Positions 17,574 to 25,917 are shown, counted from the stretch's first letter. The stretch: DNA of 64,000 nt from Hominilimicola fabiformis (GCF_020687385.1 NZ_JAJEQM010000002.1:124001-188000); one strand, 5' to 3'. Notes: generated from the letters alone by a model not told the origin. Made by a program: numbers and translations.

Positions 17574-19826
17574 TTACATTGATGCGTGACAAGTTCTTGA
17601 GATAACGTCAAGCTGTTGCTCACGAGTAAGGTCAATAAACTTAACTGCGTAACCTGATACACGGATTGTAAAGTTAGCGTATTCTTCTTTTTCAGGATGT
17701 TCCATAGCGTCGATAAGCTTTTCTTTACCGAATACGTTAACGTTTAGGTGGTGAGCACCTTGATCAAAGTAACCGTTAAGAACGTTTACAAGGTTTGTAA
17801 CCTGTTCTGATTCTTCGTGACCAAGAGCGTCAGGGTTAATTGTTTGTGTATTTGAAATACCGTCAAGAGCATACTCATATGGCAATTTAGCAACTGAGTT
17901 AAGTGATGCAACCAAACCGTTTTGTTCTGCACCGTATGATGGGTTAGCACCCGGTGAAAGTGGTTCACCTGCTTTACGTCCGTCAGGAAGTGATGCAGTA
18001 GCCTTACCGTAAACAACGTTTGATGTGATTGTAAGGATTGATGTTGTAGGCTCTGAGTTACGATATGTGTGGCACTTCTTAATCTTAGCCATAAATGTCT
18101 TTAGTAGCCATACTGCGATTTCGTCAGCACGGTCATCATCGTTACCATAACGAGGGAAGTCGCCTTCTGTTTCAAAGTCAACTACAATGCCGTTTTCGTC
18201 ACGAACTGTCTTAACCTTAGCGTACTTAATAGCTGAAAGTGAGTCAACAACGTGTGAGAAACCTGCGATACCTGTTGCGAATGTACGACGTACATCTGTA
18301 TCGATAAGAGCCATTTCAGCTGCTTCATAGTAATACTTGTCGTGCATGTAGTGAATTACGTTTAGTGTACGTACATAAACTCTTGCAAGCCAATCCATCA
18401 TCTTGTCATACTTGTCAAGAACTTCATCATAATCAAGATATTCAGAAGTGATTGGTCTGTATTCAGGGCCGACTTGTACCTTTGTTCTTGCGTCCATACC
18501 ACCGTTGATAGCGTATAGAAGACACTTAGCAAGGTTAGCTCTTGCACCGAAGAATTGCATTTCTTTACCTGTCTGTGTTGCAGATACGCAGCAGCAGATA
18601 GCGTAGTCGTCACCCCAAGTAACACGCATAACGTCATCGTTTTCGTATTGAATTGAGCTTGTACGAACTGAAATAGCTGCAGCATAACGCTTGAATGCTT
18701 CAGGAAGCTTTGATGAGTAAAGAACTGTTAGGTTTGGTTCAGGTGAAGGACCCATGTTTTCCAATGTGTGAAGGAAACGAAAGTCATTCTTTGTAACCAT
18801 TGATCTGCCGTCAACACCTTTACCGCCAACATTAAGTGTAGCCCAAACCGGGTCACCTGAGAATAGTTCGTTGTATGATGGGATACGAGCGAACTTAACC
18901 ATACGGAACTTCATAACCATATGGTCGATAAGTTCTTGAGCTTCTTCTTCTGTTAGAGTACCGTTGTCAAGGTCACGTTGGATATAAATATCAAGGAATG
19001 TTGATACTCTACCAACACTCATTGCAGCACCGTTCTGTGTCTTGATAGCTGCAAGATAACCGAAGTATAGCCATTGGCAAGCTTCTCTTGCGTCCTTAGC
19101 AGGCTTTGAAATATCGAATCCGTATGATTCAGCCATTGTCTTCATTTCTTTAAGAGCGTTGATTTGCATTGTGATTTCTTCACGTTGACGAATTTCATCT
19201 TCAAACATTGATTCACTTTGGCATTCAACGAAATCTTCTTGTTTCTTTGCGATAAGCATATCAATACCGTAAAGAGCAACTCTACGATAGTCGCCTACGA
19301 TTCTGCCACGGCCGTATGTGTCAGGTAGACCTGTAATAATCTTGTTCTTACGAACTGCACGCATTTCAGGTGTGTATACATCAAAAACACCTTGGTTATG
19401 TGTCTTGTGATACTGAGTGAAAATCTTGTGAAGTTCAGGGTCCGGCTCATAACCGTATGTGCTGCAAGCTTCTTCTGCCATCTTAATACCGCCGAAAGGC
19501 ATAAATGCACGCTTAAGAGGCTTGTCTGTCTGTAGACCTACTATCTTTTCAAGGTCTTTCATGCTTTCGTCAATATATCCTGGCTTATGAGCGTTGATAC
19601 CGGTAACGATATGAGTATCCATATCAAGTACGCCGCCCTTAGCTCTTTCTTGCTTCTGAAGCTCTTGAAGTTTACCCCATAGCTTGTTTGTTGCGTCTGT
19701 TGGACCTGCAAGGAATGACTCGTCGCCGTCGTATGGTGTGTAGTTCTTCTGGATGAAATCACGAGTGTCGATATCATCGCACCATTTACCTTGTTCAAAT
19801 CCTTTCCATTGTTCGAAATCTGTCAT
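17574..19826 (-). CDS. pflB: Formate C-acetyltransferase (pyruvate formate-lyase)
   Basis: PFL splits pyruvate and CoA into acetyl-CoA and formate during anaerobic growth. The 750-residue enzyme has three adjacent cysteines (411-413) before VSATQTG; two of them correspond to the catalytic Cys pair. The radical glycine is Gly725 in RVSGYAVKF. The length is normal. Codon use is shifted towards AAG, TTC and AAC, as expected for a highly expressed gene. Its promoter carries a palindrome shared with the feo operon just downstream of the -10 box. The extra third cysteine is unusual but not known to matter. Confidence 0.98.
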   Translation of the reverse strand: MTDFEQWKGFEQGKWCDDIDTRDFIQKNYTPYDGDESFLAGPTDATNKLWGKLQELQKQERAKGGVLDMDTHIVTGINAHKPGYIDESMKDLEKIVGLQTDKPLKRAFMPFGGIKMAEEACSTYGYEPDPELHKIFTQYHKTHNQGVFDVYTPEMRAVRKNKIITGLPDTYGRGRIVGDYRRVALYGIDMLIAKKQEDFVECQSESMFEDEIRQREEITMQINALKEMKTMAESYGFDISKPAKDAREACQWLYFGYLAAIKTQNGAAMSVGRVSTFLDIYIQRDLDNGTLTEEEAQELIDHMVMKFRMVKFARIPSYNELFSGDPVWATLNVGGKGVDGRSMVTKNDFRFLHTLENMGPSPEPNLTVLYSSKLPEAFKRYAAAISVRTSSIQYENDDVMRVTWGDDYAICCCVSATQTGKEMQFFGARANLAKCLLYAINGGMDARTKVQVGPEYRPITSEYLDYDEVLDKYDKMMDWLARVYVRTLNVIHYMHDKYYYEAAEMALIDTDVRRTFATGIAGFSHVVDSLSAIKYAKVKTVRDENGIVVDFETEGDFPRYGNDDDRADEIAVWLLKTFMAKIKKCHTYRNSEPTTSILTITSNVVYGKATASLPDGRKAGEPLSPGANPSYGAEQNGLVASLNSVAKLPYEYALDGISNTQTINPDALGHEESEQVTNLVNVLNGYFDQGAHHLNVNVFGKEKLIDAMEHPEKEEYANFTIRVSGYAVKFIDLTREQQLDVISRTCHASM

Positions 19827-19852
19827 TTGTTTTGACCTCCCATAATATATTC

Positions 19853-19871
19853 AACTGTTTTGTAAACAGTT
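19853..19871. repeat. Inverted repeat in the pflB 5' leader
   Basis: AACTGTTT-TGT-AAACAGTT has perfect 8-bp arms and lies 26 bases ahead of the pflB start codon. It could be an operator or an mRNA hairpin. Nearby, GTTAGC is repeated at 19893 and 19904, one helical turn apart. Confidence 0.5.
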
Positions 19872-19930
19872 GTGAACTGATAGTGTTTTACAGTTAGCAA
19901 AAAGTTAGCTAAAAGTAAGTTTTTACTGCA

Positions 19931-19950
19931 TGGTTAGCTGTTTCTAACCA
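19931..19950. promoter_or_regulatory. Predicted DtxR-type operator at the pflB transcription start
   Basis: TGGTTAGCTGTTTCTAACCA has perfect 7-bp arms around six bases. It begins 5 bases downstream of the pflB -10 box. The same palindrome lies in the feo promoter region (20753-20772), and its half-site GGTTAG resembles the core of the known DtxR/IdeR box. Binding by the adjacent DtxR-type protein is inferred. Confidence 0.65.
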
Positions 19951-19955
19951 CGTTG

Positions 19956-19985
19956 ATTATACCATATTAAACATACTTTTGTCAA
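19956..19985 (-). promoter_or_regulatory. Sigma-A promoter for pflB-pflA
   Basis: On the minus strand TTGACA (19985-19980) and an extended TGG-TATAAT (19961-19956) are 18 bases apart. This predicts a leader of roughly 120 bases. Confidence 0.82.
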
Positions 19986-20075
19986 CGATTCATACTATAT
20001 TGGTATGAGAATTGTCGAAGTATATTAATAAGCAGATAAAAGACAAAATAATTTAGATAATATTGCTAAAACAAA

Positions 20076-20456
20076 TCATATATTTTCATTTGTGTGACTA
20101 AGAAAATATTCTTTGATTTTCTGAAAAGTAATATCACTTAAATCATGCTCTATTTTACAACTGTCATCATACGCAGTTTCTTCATCGACACCGAGGGCGA
20201 TAAGAGCCTTAGCAATAACCTGGTGACGTTCATAGATTTTTTGAGCAATCTCCATACCTTTGTCGGTAAGAGTGATATTGCCGTCGGTATCAACGGTAAC
20301 ATAGCCTTCTTCACGAAAGGATTTCATTGCAACGGATACGCTCGGCTTTGTGAAGTTAAGATGATGAGCAACATCAATACTGCGAACATAACCATTTTTG
20401 TTCTTTAACATAAGTATGGCCTCCAAATAGTTTTCGGCCGACTCTTTGATTATCAT
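20076..20456 (-). CDS. DtxR/MntR-family metal-dependent transcriptional regulator
   Basis: The 126-residue protein has an N-terminal winged helix (recognition part near KPSVSVAMKSF) and a helical metal-binding dimerisation domain; it lacks the SH3-like third domain, as MntR does. Aligned to MntR, candidate ligands are Glu12, His78, Cys100, Glu103 and His104. A cysteine at position 100, where MntR has glutamate and DtxR has Cys102, favours iron sensing over manganese. It lies between pflB and the feo operon and has its own sigma-A promoter. Targets are inferred from the shared palindromes on either side of it. Confidence 0.9.
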   Translation of the reverse strand: MIIKESAENYLEAILMLKNKNGYVRSIDVAHHLNFTKPSVSVAMKSFREEGYVTVDTDGNITLTDKGMEIAQKIYERHQVIAKALIALGVDEETAYDDSCKIEHDLSDITFQKIKEYFLSHTNENI

Positions 20457-20507
20457 AGTTTAACACCTTTCTGTGTGAAAATGTGTACATATTGTAGTAG
20501 TAAAGAT

Positions 20508-20536
20508 ATTATATCACAATAAATTGCGATTGTCAA
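20508..20536 (-). promoter_or_regulatory. Sigma-A promoter for the DtxR-type regulator
   Basis: On the minus strand TTGACA (20536-20531) and TATAAT (20513-20508) are 17 bases apart, about 50 bases before the ATG. No GGTTAG/CTAACC palindrome is seen in this promoter, though TTAGGCTAA lies further up near 20595. Confidence 0.8.
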
Positions 20537-20717
20537 AAAATATATTGAATATTTTTAAAAAAATTCCGATATTTTTTTAGTTTAAAACAGTAAGATTAGG
20601 CTAACAAATTTTAGGGACGAATAAAAAATGAGCAAAAATAAGGCGGGATACAACATTTTGTGCAAAGTGAACAACAATTTTTAAAGTTGACGCGTAAAAA
20701 AGATATGACATATACAC

Positions 20718-20746
20718 TTGACAAGAAAGGTTAGTTTTGATAAACT
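20718..20746 (+). promoter_or_regulatory. Promoter for the feoA-feoA-feoB operon
   Basis: TTGACA (20718-20723) and TAAACT (20741-20746) are 17 bases apart. The spacer and -10 box are covered by a perfect palindrome, as expected of a repressed promoter. The 20457-20835 gap otherwise holds the regulator promoter and AT-rich sequence. Confidence 0.72.
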
Positions 20747-20749
20747 AAC
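20730..20749. promoter_or_regulatory. Predicted metal-regulator operator 1 of the feo operon
   Basis: GTTAGTTTTGATAAACTAAC has perfect 8-bp arms around TGAT and spans the spacer and -10 box of the feo promoter. Confidence 0.68.
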
Positions 20750-20752
20750 TAA

Positions 20753-20772
20753 TGGTTAGAAAGTGCTAACCA
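20753..20772. promoter_or_regulatory. Predicted metal-regulator operator 2 of the feo operon
   Basis: TGGTTAGAAAGTGCTAACCA has the same arms and spacing as the pflB site at 19931-19950. Its centre is 23 bases from that of operator 1, about two helical turns. A further widely spaced GGTTAG / CTAACC pair follows at 20789 and 20813. Confidence 0.68.
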
Positions 20773-20835
20773 AAAACTATATTCTTGGGGTTAGTTTTTA
20801 TTTATACGAATGCTAACCAGAACGGAGGTAAATTT

Positions 20836-21048
20836 ATGATGCCTTTAACACTGGTAGATGTTGATGAAGACAACATAATTAAAAAGATTGGCGGAAAGCC
20901 GGAAGTAAAAAAACATCTTGAAAATCTTGGGTTTGTTGTTGGAGGACACGTCAAGATAATCAGTAAACTTGGCGGAAACGTAATTGTAAATGTAAAAGAA
21001 ACCAGAGTTGCAATCAGCAACGAACTGGCACAAAAAATTATGATTTAA
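20836..21048 (+). CDS. feoA: FeoA-domain protein (first copy)
   Basis: FeoA proteins are small SH3-like partners of the FeoB ferrous iron transporter. This 70-residue protein has the pattern KKIGG..EVKKHLENLGFVVGGHVKII, then NVIVNVKETRVAISNELAQKI, a full FeoA domain. ATG 20836 is chosen because GGAGG ends 7 bases upstream; an upstream in-frame TTG at 20785 lies in the operator region. It is the first of two feoA genes before feoB, and is the more divergent from the next copy. Confidence 0.88.
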   Translation: MMPLTLVDVDEDNIIKKIGGKPEVKKHLENLGFVVGGHVKIISKLGGNVIVNVKETRVAISNELAQKIMI

Positions 21049-21069
21049 TTAAAGGGAGGTACAGCGCAA

Positions 21070-21291
21070 ATGAAAACACTTAAACAGGCAGCAATCGGCG
21101 ATACTGTAAAGGTAGTCAAATTGCACGGTGAAGGTGCGGTAAAACGCAGAATTATGGATATGGGTATCACAAGAGGTGCTGAAGTGCATATTCGTAAGGT
21201 TGCACCGCTTGGTGATCCGATTGAGGTCACAGTAAGAGGTTATGAGCTTTCATTAAGAAAAGCCGATGCAGAAATGATTGAAGTTGAATAA
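21070..21291 (+). CDS. feoA: FeoA-domain protein (second copy)
   Basis: This 73-residue FeoA protein has the classic layout: AAIGDTVKVVKLHGEG, then RRIMDMGITRGAEVHIRKVAPLG and DPIEVTVRGYELSLRKADAEMIEV. It should bind the cytosolic side of FeoB and modulate iron uptake. An AAAGGGAGG site lies ahead of the ATG. It is separated from feoA1 by 21 bases and from feoB by 55 bases. Confidence 0.93.
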   Translation: MKTLKQAAIGDTVKVVKLHGEGAVKRRIMDMGITRGAEVHIRKVAPLGDPIEVTVRGYELSLRKADAEMIEVE

Positions 21292-21346
21292 TTTTGGTAT
21301 ATTCATTAATGTACTGAATTAAATTGTGAAAGAGAGGAATTTAAGA

Positions 21347-23854
21347 ATGAATGTAAGAATTGCCCTTGCGGGTAACCCGAACTGCGGTAAGACAACACTA
21401 TTTAATGCTCTTACAGGTTCTAATCAATTCGTAGGTAACTGGCCGGGTGTTACGGTCGAGAAAAAAGAAGGTAAATTAAAGAAACATGACGGTGTTGTCA
21501 TCACTGACCTTCCGGGTATTTATTCACTTTCTCCATATACATTGGAAGAAGTTGTTGCAAGAAATTATCTTATCGGCGAAAGACCAGACGCAATACTTAA
21601 TATTGTAGACGGTACAAACCTTGAAAGAAACTTGTATCTTACAACTCAGCTTACAGAATTGGGTATTCCGGTTGTTATCGCAGTCAATATGATGGATATT
21701 GTCAAGAAAAACGGCGATAAGATTAATATTCAGGAACTATCCCGTCAGCTTGGATGTAAAGTTGTTGAAATATCTGCTCTAAAGGGTACAGGTATTATGG
21801 AAGCTGCCGAAGAAGCTGTTTCAGCCGCTAAAAACGGTAAGACAATTCCAAAGCACGAGTTCTCGGGGCCTGTTGAACACGCAATAGCACATATCGAAGA
21901 GGCTGTTCTTCACGATATGCCGGAAGAACAACAGAGATGGTATGCAATAAAGATTTTTGAACGTGACGAAAAGGTGCTTGCACAACTTAATATTCCGCAG
22001 GAAAAATTGTCACATATTGAAAATGATATTAAAGCGGCAGAGGATGAACTTGACGATGACGCAGAAAGTATCATAACAAACGACAGATATGTTTACATAG
22101 CAGAACTTATTAAGGGCTGTTATAAAAAGAAGAGTGCTGGTAAGCTTTCATCATCTGATAAGATTGACCGAATTGTTACAAACAGATGGTTGGGACTTCC
22201 GATATTCGCAGTTGTAATGTTCCTTGTATATTACATAGCAATGGTAACAGTAGGTTCAAGTGCCACAGACTGGGCAAACGACGGATTGTTCGGTGACGGC
22301 TGGCATTTATTCGGTATCGGTTCATCTGCTTACACAGAGGCTGCTGACGAATTCACAAGTGCGTCAGATATAGTAAACGGTTATATTGACGCTGCAAGCG
22401 AACAGGGTATTGATACAGACGCAGTTGCAGAGGCACTTGATACAGAATCAGAAGATTTTGATCCTGAAGTTGCTAAGACAGAACTTGCTGCATTTGTTGA
22501 AGATGTAAAAAACATTGATGAAATCGAATATACAGTAGTCGATGAAGAAACAATGGCTGATGAAGAAGATACTGCTACATATGATGATCTTCTTGACTCG
22601 GTTGGCGTTTATGATAAGTACGAATGTGCAGAACCTGATCCTGCCGATTACGGTTTATGGGTACCGGGTATCCCTGTACTTGTTGAAAACGGACTTGACG
22701 CAATCAACTGTGCAGACTGGCTAAAGGGACTTATCCTTGACGGTATAGTTGCCGGTGTCGGTGCCGTACTTGGTTTCGTACCACAAATGCTTGTATTGTT
22801 CATCTTGCTTGCATTCCTTGAATCTTGCGGTTATATGGCTCGTATTGCATTCGTATTGGATAGAGTATTCCGTAAGTTCGGTCTTTCGGGTAAATCATTT
22901 ATCCCTATTCTTATCGGTACAGGCTGCGGTGTTCCGGGTATTATGGCGTCGAGAACTATCGAAAATGACCGTGACAGAAAAATGACTATAATTACAACAA
23001 CATTTATACCTTGCGGTGCTAAGACTCCGTTTATCGCAATGATTGCCGGTGCTATCTTCGGCGGTTCGGCTTGGGTTGCTACATCAGCATACTTCATCGG
23101 TATGGCTGCAATTATCATTTCGGGTATTATGCTAAAGAAGACAAAGATGTTTGCGGGCGATCCTGCTCCGTTCGTTATGGAACTTCCTGCATACCATATG
23201 CCTACAGTTATAAACCTACTTCGTTCAATGTGGGAAAGAGGCTGGTCATTCATTAAGAAAGCCGGAACAATTATTCTTCTTTCAACAATCCTTGTATGGT
23301 TTACAACATACTTCGGTTTTGTAGACGGAGCATTCACAATGCTTACAGAAGACCAAATCGACTACTCAATTCTTGCAACAATCGGTAAAGCAATTTCTTG
23401 GATATTTGCTCCTCTTGGCTGGGGTAACTGGCAAGCAACAGTTGCATCAATTACAGGGCTTGTTGCTAAGGAAAATATCGTTGGTACATTGGGTATTCTT
23501 TACGGTGCGGGCGACGGTACTGTTTATCAGAATATGGCTCAGAACTTTATCCCAATCAGCGGATATTCATTCCTTGTATTCAACCTGCTTTGTGCACCTT
23601 GTTTCGCCGCAATGGGAGCTATCAAGCGTGAAATGAATAACGCTAAGTGGACTGCATTCGCAATCGGCTATCAGTGTGTATTCGCTTACGCAATCGCACT
23701 TGTAATTTATCAAATAGGTTTGCTTGTTACAGGCAGTGTAAACGTAATCGGTCTTATATTTGCAATCGCAGTAATTGCATTTATCTGCTATATGCTGTTT
23801 AAGCCTTATAAAGAATCAAACACTTTAAAGACTCAAAGATCAGTATCGGCGTAA
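21347..23854 (+). CDS. feoB: Ferrous iron transport protein FeoB
   Basis: FeoB imports Fe2+ across the cytoplasmic membrane. The 835-residue protein starts with a G-protein domain: G1 GNPNCGKT (residues 9-16), G3 DLPG, and G4 NMMD. A GDI-like helical region and a C-terminal membrane core with Gate motifs follow (GCGVPGIMASRTI and CFAAMGAIKRE). Between the first membrane helix and the core there is an acidic insertion of about 140 residues (roughly 305-450) rich in Asp and Glu, probably outside the cell. ATG 21347 follows AGAGAGGA; GTG 21326 is rejected. Confidence 0.97.
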   Translation: MNVRIALAGNPNCGKTTLFNALTGSNQFVGNWPGVTVEKKEGKLKKHDGVVITDLPGIYSLSPYTLEEVVARNYLIGERPDAILNIVDGTNLERNLYLTTQLTELGIPVVIAVNMMDIVKKNGDKINIQELSRQLGCKVVEISALKGTGIMEAAEEAVSAAKNGKTIPKHEFSGPVEHAIAHIEEAVLHDMPEEQQRWYAIKIFERDEKVLAQLNIPQEKLSHIENDIKAAEDELDDDAESIITNDRYVYIAELIKGCYKKKSAGKLSSSDKIDRIVTNRWLGLPIFAVVMFLVYYIAMVTVGSSATDWANDGLFGDGWHLFGIGSSAYTEAADEFTSASDIVNGYIDAASEQGIDTDAVAEALDTESEDFDPEVAKTELAAFVEDVKNIDEIEYTVVDEETMADEEDTATYDDLLDSVGVYDKYECAEPDPADYGLWVPGIPVLVENGLDAINCADWLKGLILDGIVAGVGAVLGFVPQMLVLFILLAFLESCGYMARIAFVLDRVFRKFGLSGKSFIPILIGTGCGVPGIMASRTIENDRDRKMTIITTTFIPCGAKTPFIAMIAGAIFGGSAWVATSAYFIGMAAIIISGIMLKKTKMFAGDPAPFVMELPAYHMPTVINLLRSMWERGWSFIKKAGTIILLSTILVWFTTYFGFVDGAFTMLTEDQIDYSILATIGKAISWIFAPLGWGNWQATVASITGLVAKENIVGTLGILYGAGDGTVYQNMAQNFIPISGYSFLVFNLLCAPCFAAMGAIKREMNNAKWTAFAIGYQCVFAYAIALVIYQIGLLVTGSVNVIGLIFAIAVIAFICYMLFKPYKESNTLKTQRSVSA

Positions 23855-23891
23855 AACAATATAAGACAAATAATATAAGGAGGGTTTTAAA

Positions 23892-24062
23892 ATGACATGG
23901 TTAATGAATAATTTATCTACAATAATTGTGTGTATTGTACTTATTGCGGTAGTTGTACTTATTATCAATAAGATGATAAAAGATAAAAAGAAGGGCAAAT
24001 CCTCCTGCGGCTGCGGTTGCAGCAACTGTGCCATGGCAGGTAAATGCCACGGCAAACACTAA
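23892..24062 (+). CDS. FeoB-associated Cys-rich membrane miniprotein
   Basis: This 56-residue protein has one N-terminal membrane helix (about residues 10-29), a lysine-rich stretch, and a Cys-rich tail CGCGCSNCAMAGKC that ends CHGKH. It matches the FeoB-associated Cys-rich membrane protein family placed after feoB in many Firmicutes. It may hand iron on, or protect it, at the inner side of the membrane; this is inferred. An AAGGAGGG site lies 10 bases before the ATG, and an operon terminator follows. Confidence 0.88.
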   Translation: MTWLMNNLSTIIVCIVLIAVVVLIINKMIKDKKKGKSSCGCGCSNCAMAGKCHGKH

Positions 24063-24072
24063 AAAATTATGA

Positions 24073-24108
24073 AAATAACAGCACTTTTGATGTGCTGTTA
24101 TTTTTTTT
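24073..24108 (+). terminator. Terminator of the feo operon
   Basis: AAATAACAGCAC and GTGCTGTTATTT pair perfectly around a 7-base loop and run into eight T residues. Confidence 0.95.
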
Positions 24109-24139
24109 ATCAAAACCATAAAATATTCAGTAAACAGCA

Positions 24140-24168
24140 TTGACAATTACGGAGTGAAAGTCTATAAT
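24140..24168 (+). promoter_or_regulatory. Sigma-A promoter for the MarR-exporter remnant operon
   Basis: TTGACA (24140-24145) and TATAAT (24163-24168) are 17 bases apart. ACAA-CTAA-TTGT (24177-24188) lies just downstream and could be a MarR operator. Confidence 0.78.
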
Positions 24169-24207
24169 ATATTAAGACAACTAATTGTTAAGGGGGTTAA
24201 TGATTAA

Positions 24208-24678
24208 ATGGATGAAGAAATACAAAAATTTATAAGTATATTTGATCCTAATAAGCGAATAGATTTTACAAAAGTTTTGACAAACGACATAACAAGATCG
24301 GAATATGCGGTTCTTTGGATGTACAAAAATATGGCTCAAAATTCGGATGTTGTGTATGTGTCGGATATTGTAAAAAAGTTTCCTGCGTCGGCACAGGCAC
24401 TTTCAAAACATCTTAGAACGTGCGAAAACAAGGGATATATCGAACGTGTGAACGATAAAGTAAACAGACGTAACGTGATGATAAACTTAACGGACAAAGG
24501 CGAAAAGGTTTTTGAAATTACAACGCAGGAATTTGTGTTGTTGAAAAATAAAGTGTTTGAGAAAATTGATATAGACGAATTTCGAGAGGCTATAAAAAAG
24601 ATGTTTGAATTTAGGGAGGTGTTGAGTGCAACGATAGATGAATTGAGCAAGAAAACAGGAGGCGGAGAAAATAATTGA
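24208..24678 (+). CDS. MarR-family transcriptional regulator
   Basis: The 156-residue protein has a MarR winged-helix fold: a helical start, a DNA-recognition region around SAQALSKHLRTCENKGYIER, and a wing with DKVNRRNVMINLTDKGEKV. Such regulators usually repress an adjacent exporter and are released by toxic ligands. Here the next gene is an ABC exporter, translated from a TTG that overlaps this stop codon. Because that exporter is truncated, this gene may now control little besides itself. An AGGGGG ribosome site lies ahead of the ATG. Confidence 0.9.
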   Translation: MDEEIQKFISIFDPNKRIDFTKVLTNDITRSEYAVLWMYKNMAQNSDVVYVSDIVKKFPASAQALSKHLRTCENKGYIERVNDKVNRRNVMINLTDKGEKVFEITTQEFVLLKNKVFEKIDIDEFREAIKKMFEFREVLSATIDELSKKTGGGENN

Positions 24679-25370
24679 GTAAAGTTTTCTATTATATGAA
24701 ACAGTATTATCTCTGGCTTATAGTAGCGGTTGTAATGCTTTTTATACAGGCAATGTGTGATTTGGCACTTCCCGATTATATGTCTGATATTGTTAATGAC
24801 GGTGTTATGGGCGGAAGTATTCCGCTTATAGCTAAGTACGGTTTGAAAATGATAGGCGTGACATTATTGGGTACTGTGGTATCTGTATTTGTCGGCTATC
24901 TTGCGGCAAATGTTGCGGCTAAGGTTTCGAGAGATATGCGAAAAGACGTGTATAAAAAGGTGGAACTGTTCTCAAATGCCGAATTTGATAAATTCTCTAC
25001 CGCGTCACTTATAACGCGTACGACAAACGATATTACGCAAATTCAAAATTTGCTTGTTATGCTTATTATCAGGATGGTGTTTTATGCACCGATTTTGGGC
25101 GTCGGCGGTGCTGTTAAGGCTCTTGAAAACAGTAAGGAGCTTTCGTGGATAATCATTGTTTCACTGTCGGTAATAGTGATTTTGATAGTGTTTATATTCC
25201 TTGTGGCAATGCCTAAAATGACGCTCATGCAAAAACTTGTTGATAAGCTTAACTTGGTCAGCCGTGAAAATATAGAAGGTATGCTTGTAACAAGAGCATT
25301 TAATTCGCAGAATTTTGAATTTAAACGATTTGACAAGGCTAACGGAGATTTAAAAGACACAGGTACTTAA
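24675..25370 (+). pseudogene. ABC exporter, N-terminal membrane part only (truncated)
   Basis: The 231-residue frame has the start of a type IV ABC multidrug exporter: helices near the N-terminus, then SRDMRKDVYKKVELFSNAEF and TRTTNDITQIQNLLVM, which are hallmark cytosolic-loop and helix segments. Homologues run to about 570-750 residues and carry an ATPase domain; none is present. The homology stops near FDKANGDLKDT and the frame hits a stop after two more codons. Start is TTG 24675, 9 bases after a GGAGG site and overlapping the MarR stop. It cannot work as a transporter alone. Confidence 0.85.
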
Positions 25371-25833
25371 GTTTAATGCCTATGTCGGCAAATACGTTGA
25401 GTCAGGCGAGATATTGGGACGTGTGGACGGCGGTCCGTATATTAAATCGCCGTCAAACGGAAAGTTCATAGAAGTTGACGCCGAGAGGGGTGACTATGTT
25501 CTTACAACCGATGTTATGGGTTATGTGGCAAATACATACGATATGTATATCGGTGCGAATATCGAAGAAACGGATATAACCAAAATAAAAGAAGGTCAGT
25601 CGGTCAAAGTAACGCTTGACGCATACGGTTCACAAAAATTTGAGGGCATTGTAACGCAGGTGAACAGCATTACAAATAATGCACTTACGGGACAGACAAC
25701 AAGTTTCTCAACTTCCGGTACATACACAAAAACAACTCAGCTTATACCGATTAAGATAAAGTTGGTAAATTCCGATATACCGCTTGAAAATATTATAGGA
25801 ACAAATGCAACGGTTAATATAAAAGTGAAATAG
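25366..25833 (+). pseudogene. C-terminal remnant of a membrane-fusion (HlyD/MacA-type) protein
   Basis: From about 25363 a different frame reads VLKFNAYVGKYVESGEIL, then YIKSPSNGKFIEVDAERGDYV and NIEETDITKIKEGQSVKVTLDAYG, the beta-barrel and lipoyl-like parts of efflux adaptor proteins. It ends NATVNIKVK at 25833. No N-terminal membrane anchor or hairpin is present, and it is joined directly to the broken ABC gene. Only poor start codons such as TTG 25414 are available. I read it as the tail left by a deletion that removed the intervening genes. Confidence 0.8.
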
Positions 25834-25835
25834 TA

Positions 25836-25883
25836 AAAAAAGCATAGAGATAATTTGGAAAATAATTATCAACTATGCTTTTT
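25836..25883 (+). terminator. Terminator after the exporter remnants
   Basis: AAAAAGCATAG and CTATGCTTTTT form the outer stem and GATAATT/AATTATC an inner stem; a T run ends the structure. Confidence 0.85.
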
Positions 25884-25917
25884 CTATGGAAAAAATTTAG
25901 ATTAAGCCGAATATTGA

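Noticed and set aside
19853-19985. A Rex redox-repressor site upstream of pflB
   Set aside because: TTGTGA occurs once at 19870, but no TTGTGA-N6-TCACAA-type dyad is present; the clear dyads are of the GGTTAG and AACTGTTT types.
25414-25833. A functional adaptor protein starting at TTG 25414
   Set aside because: It lacks the membrane anchor and first half of the fold and has no good ribosome site; a remnant fits better.
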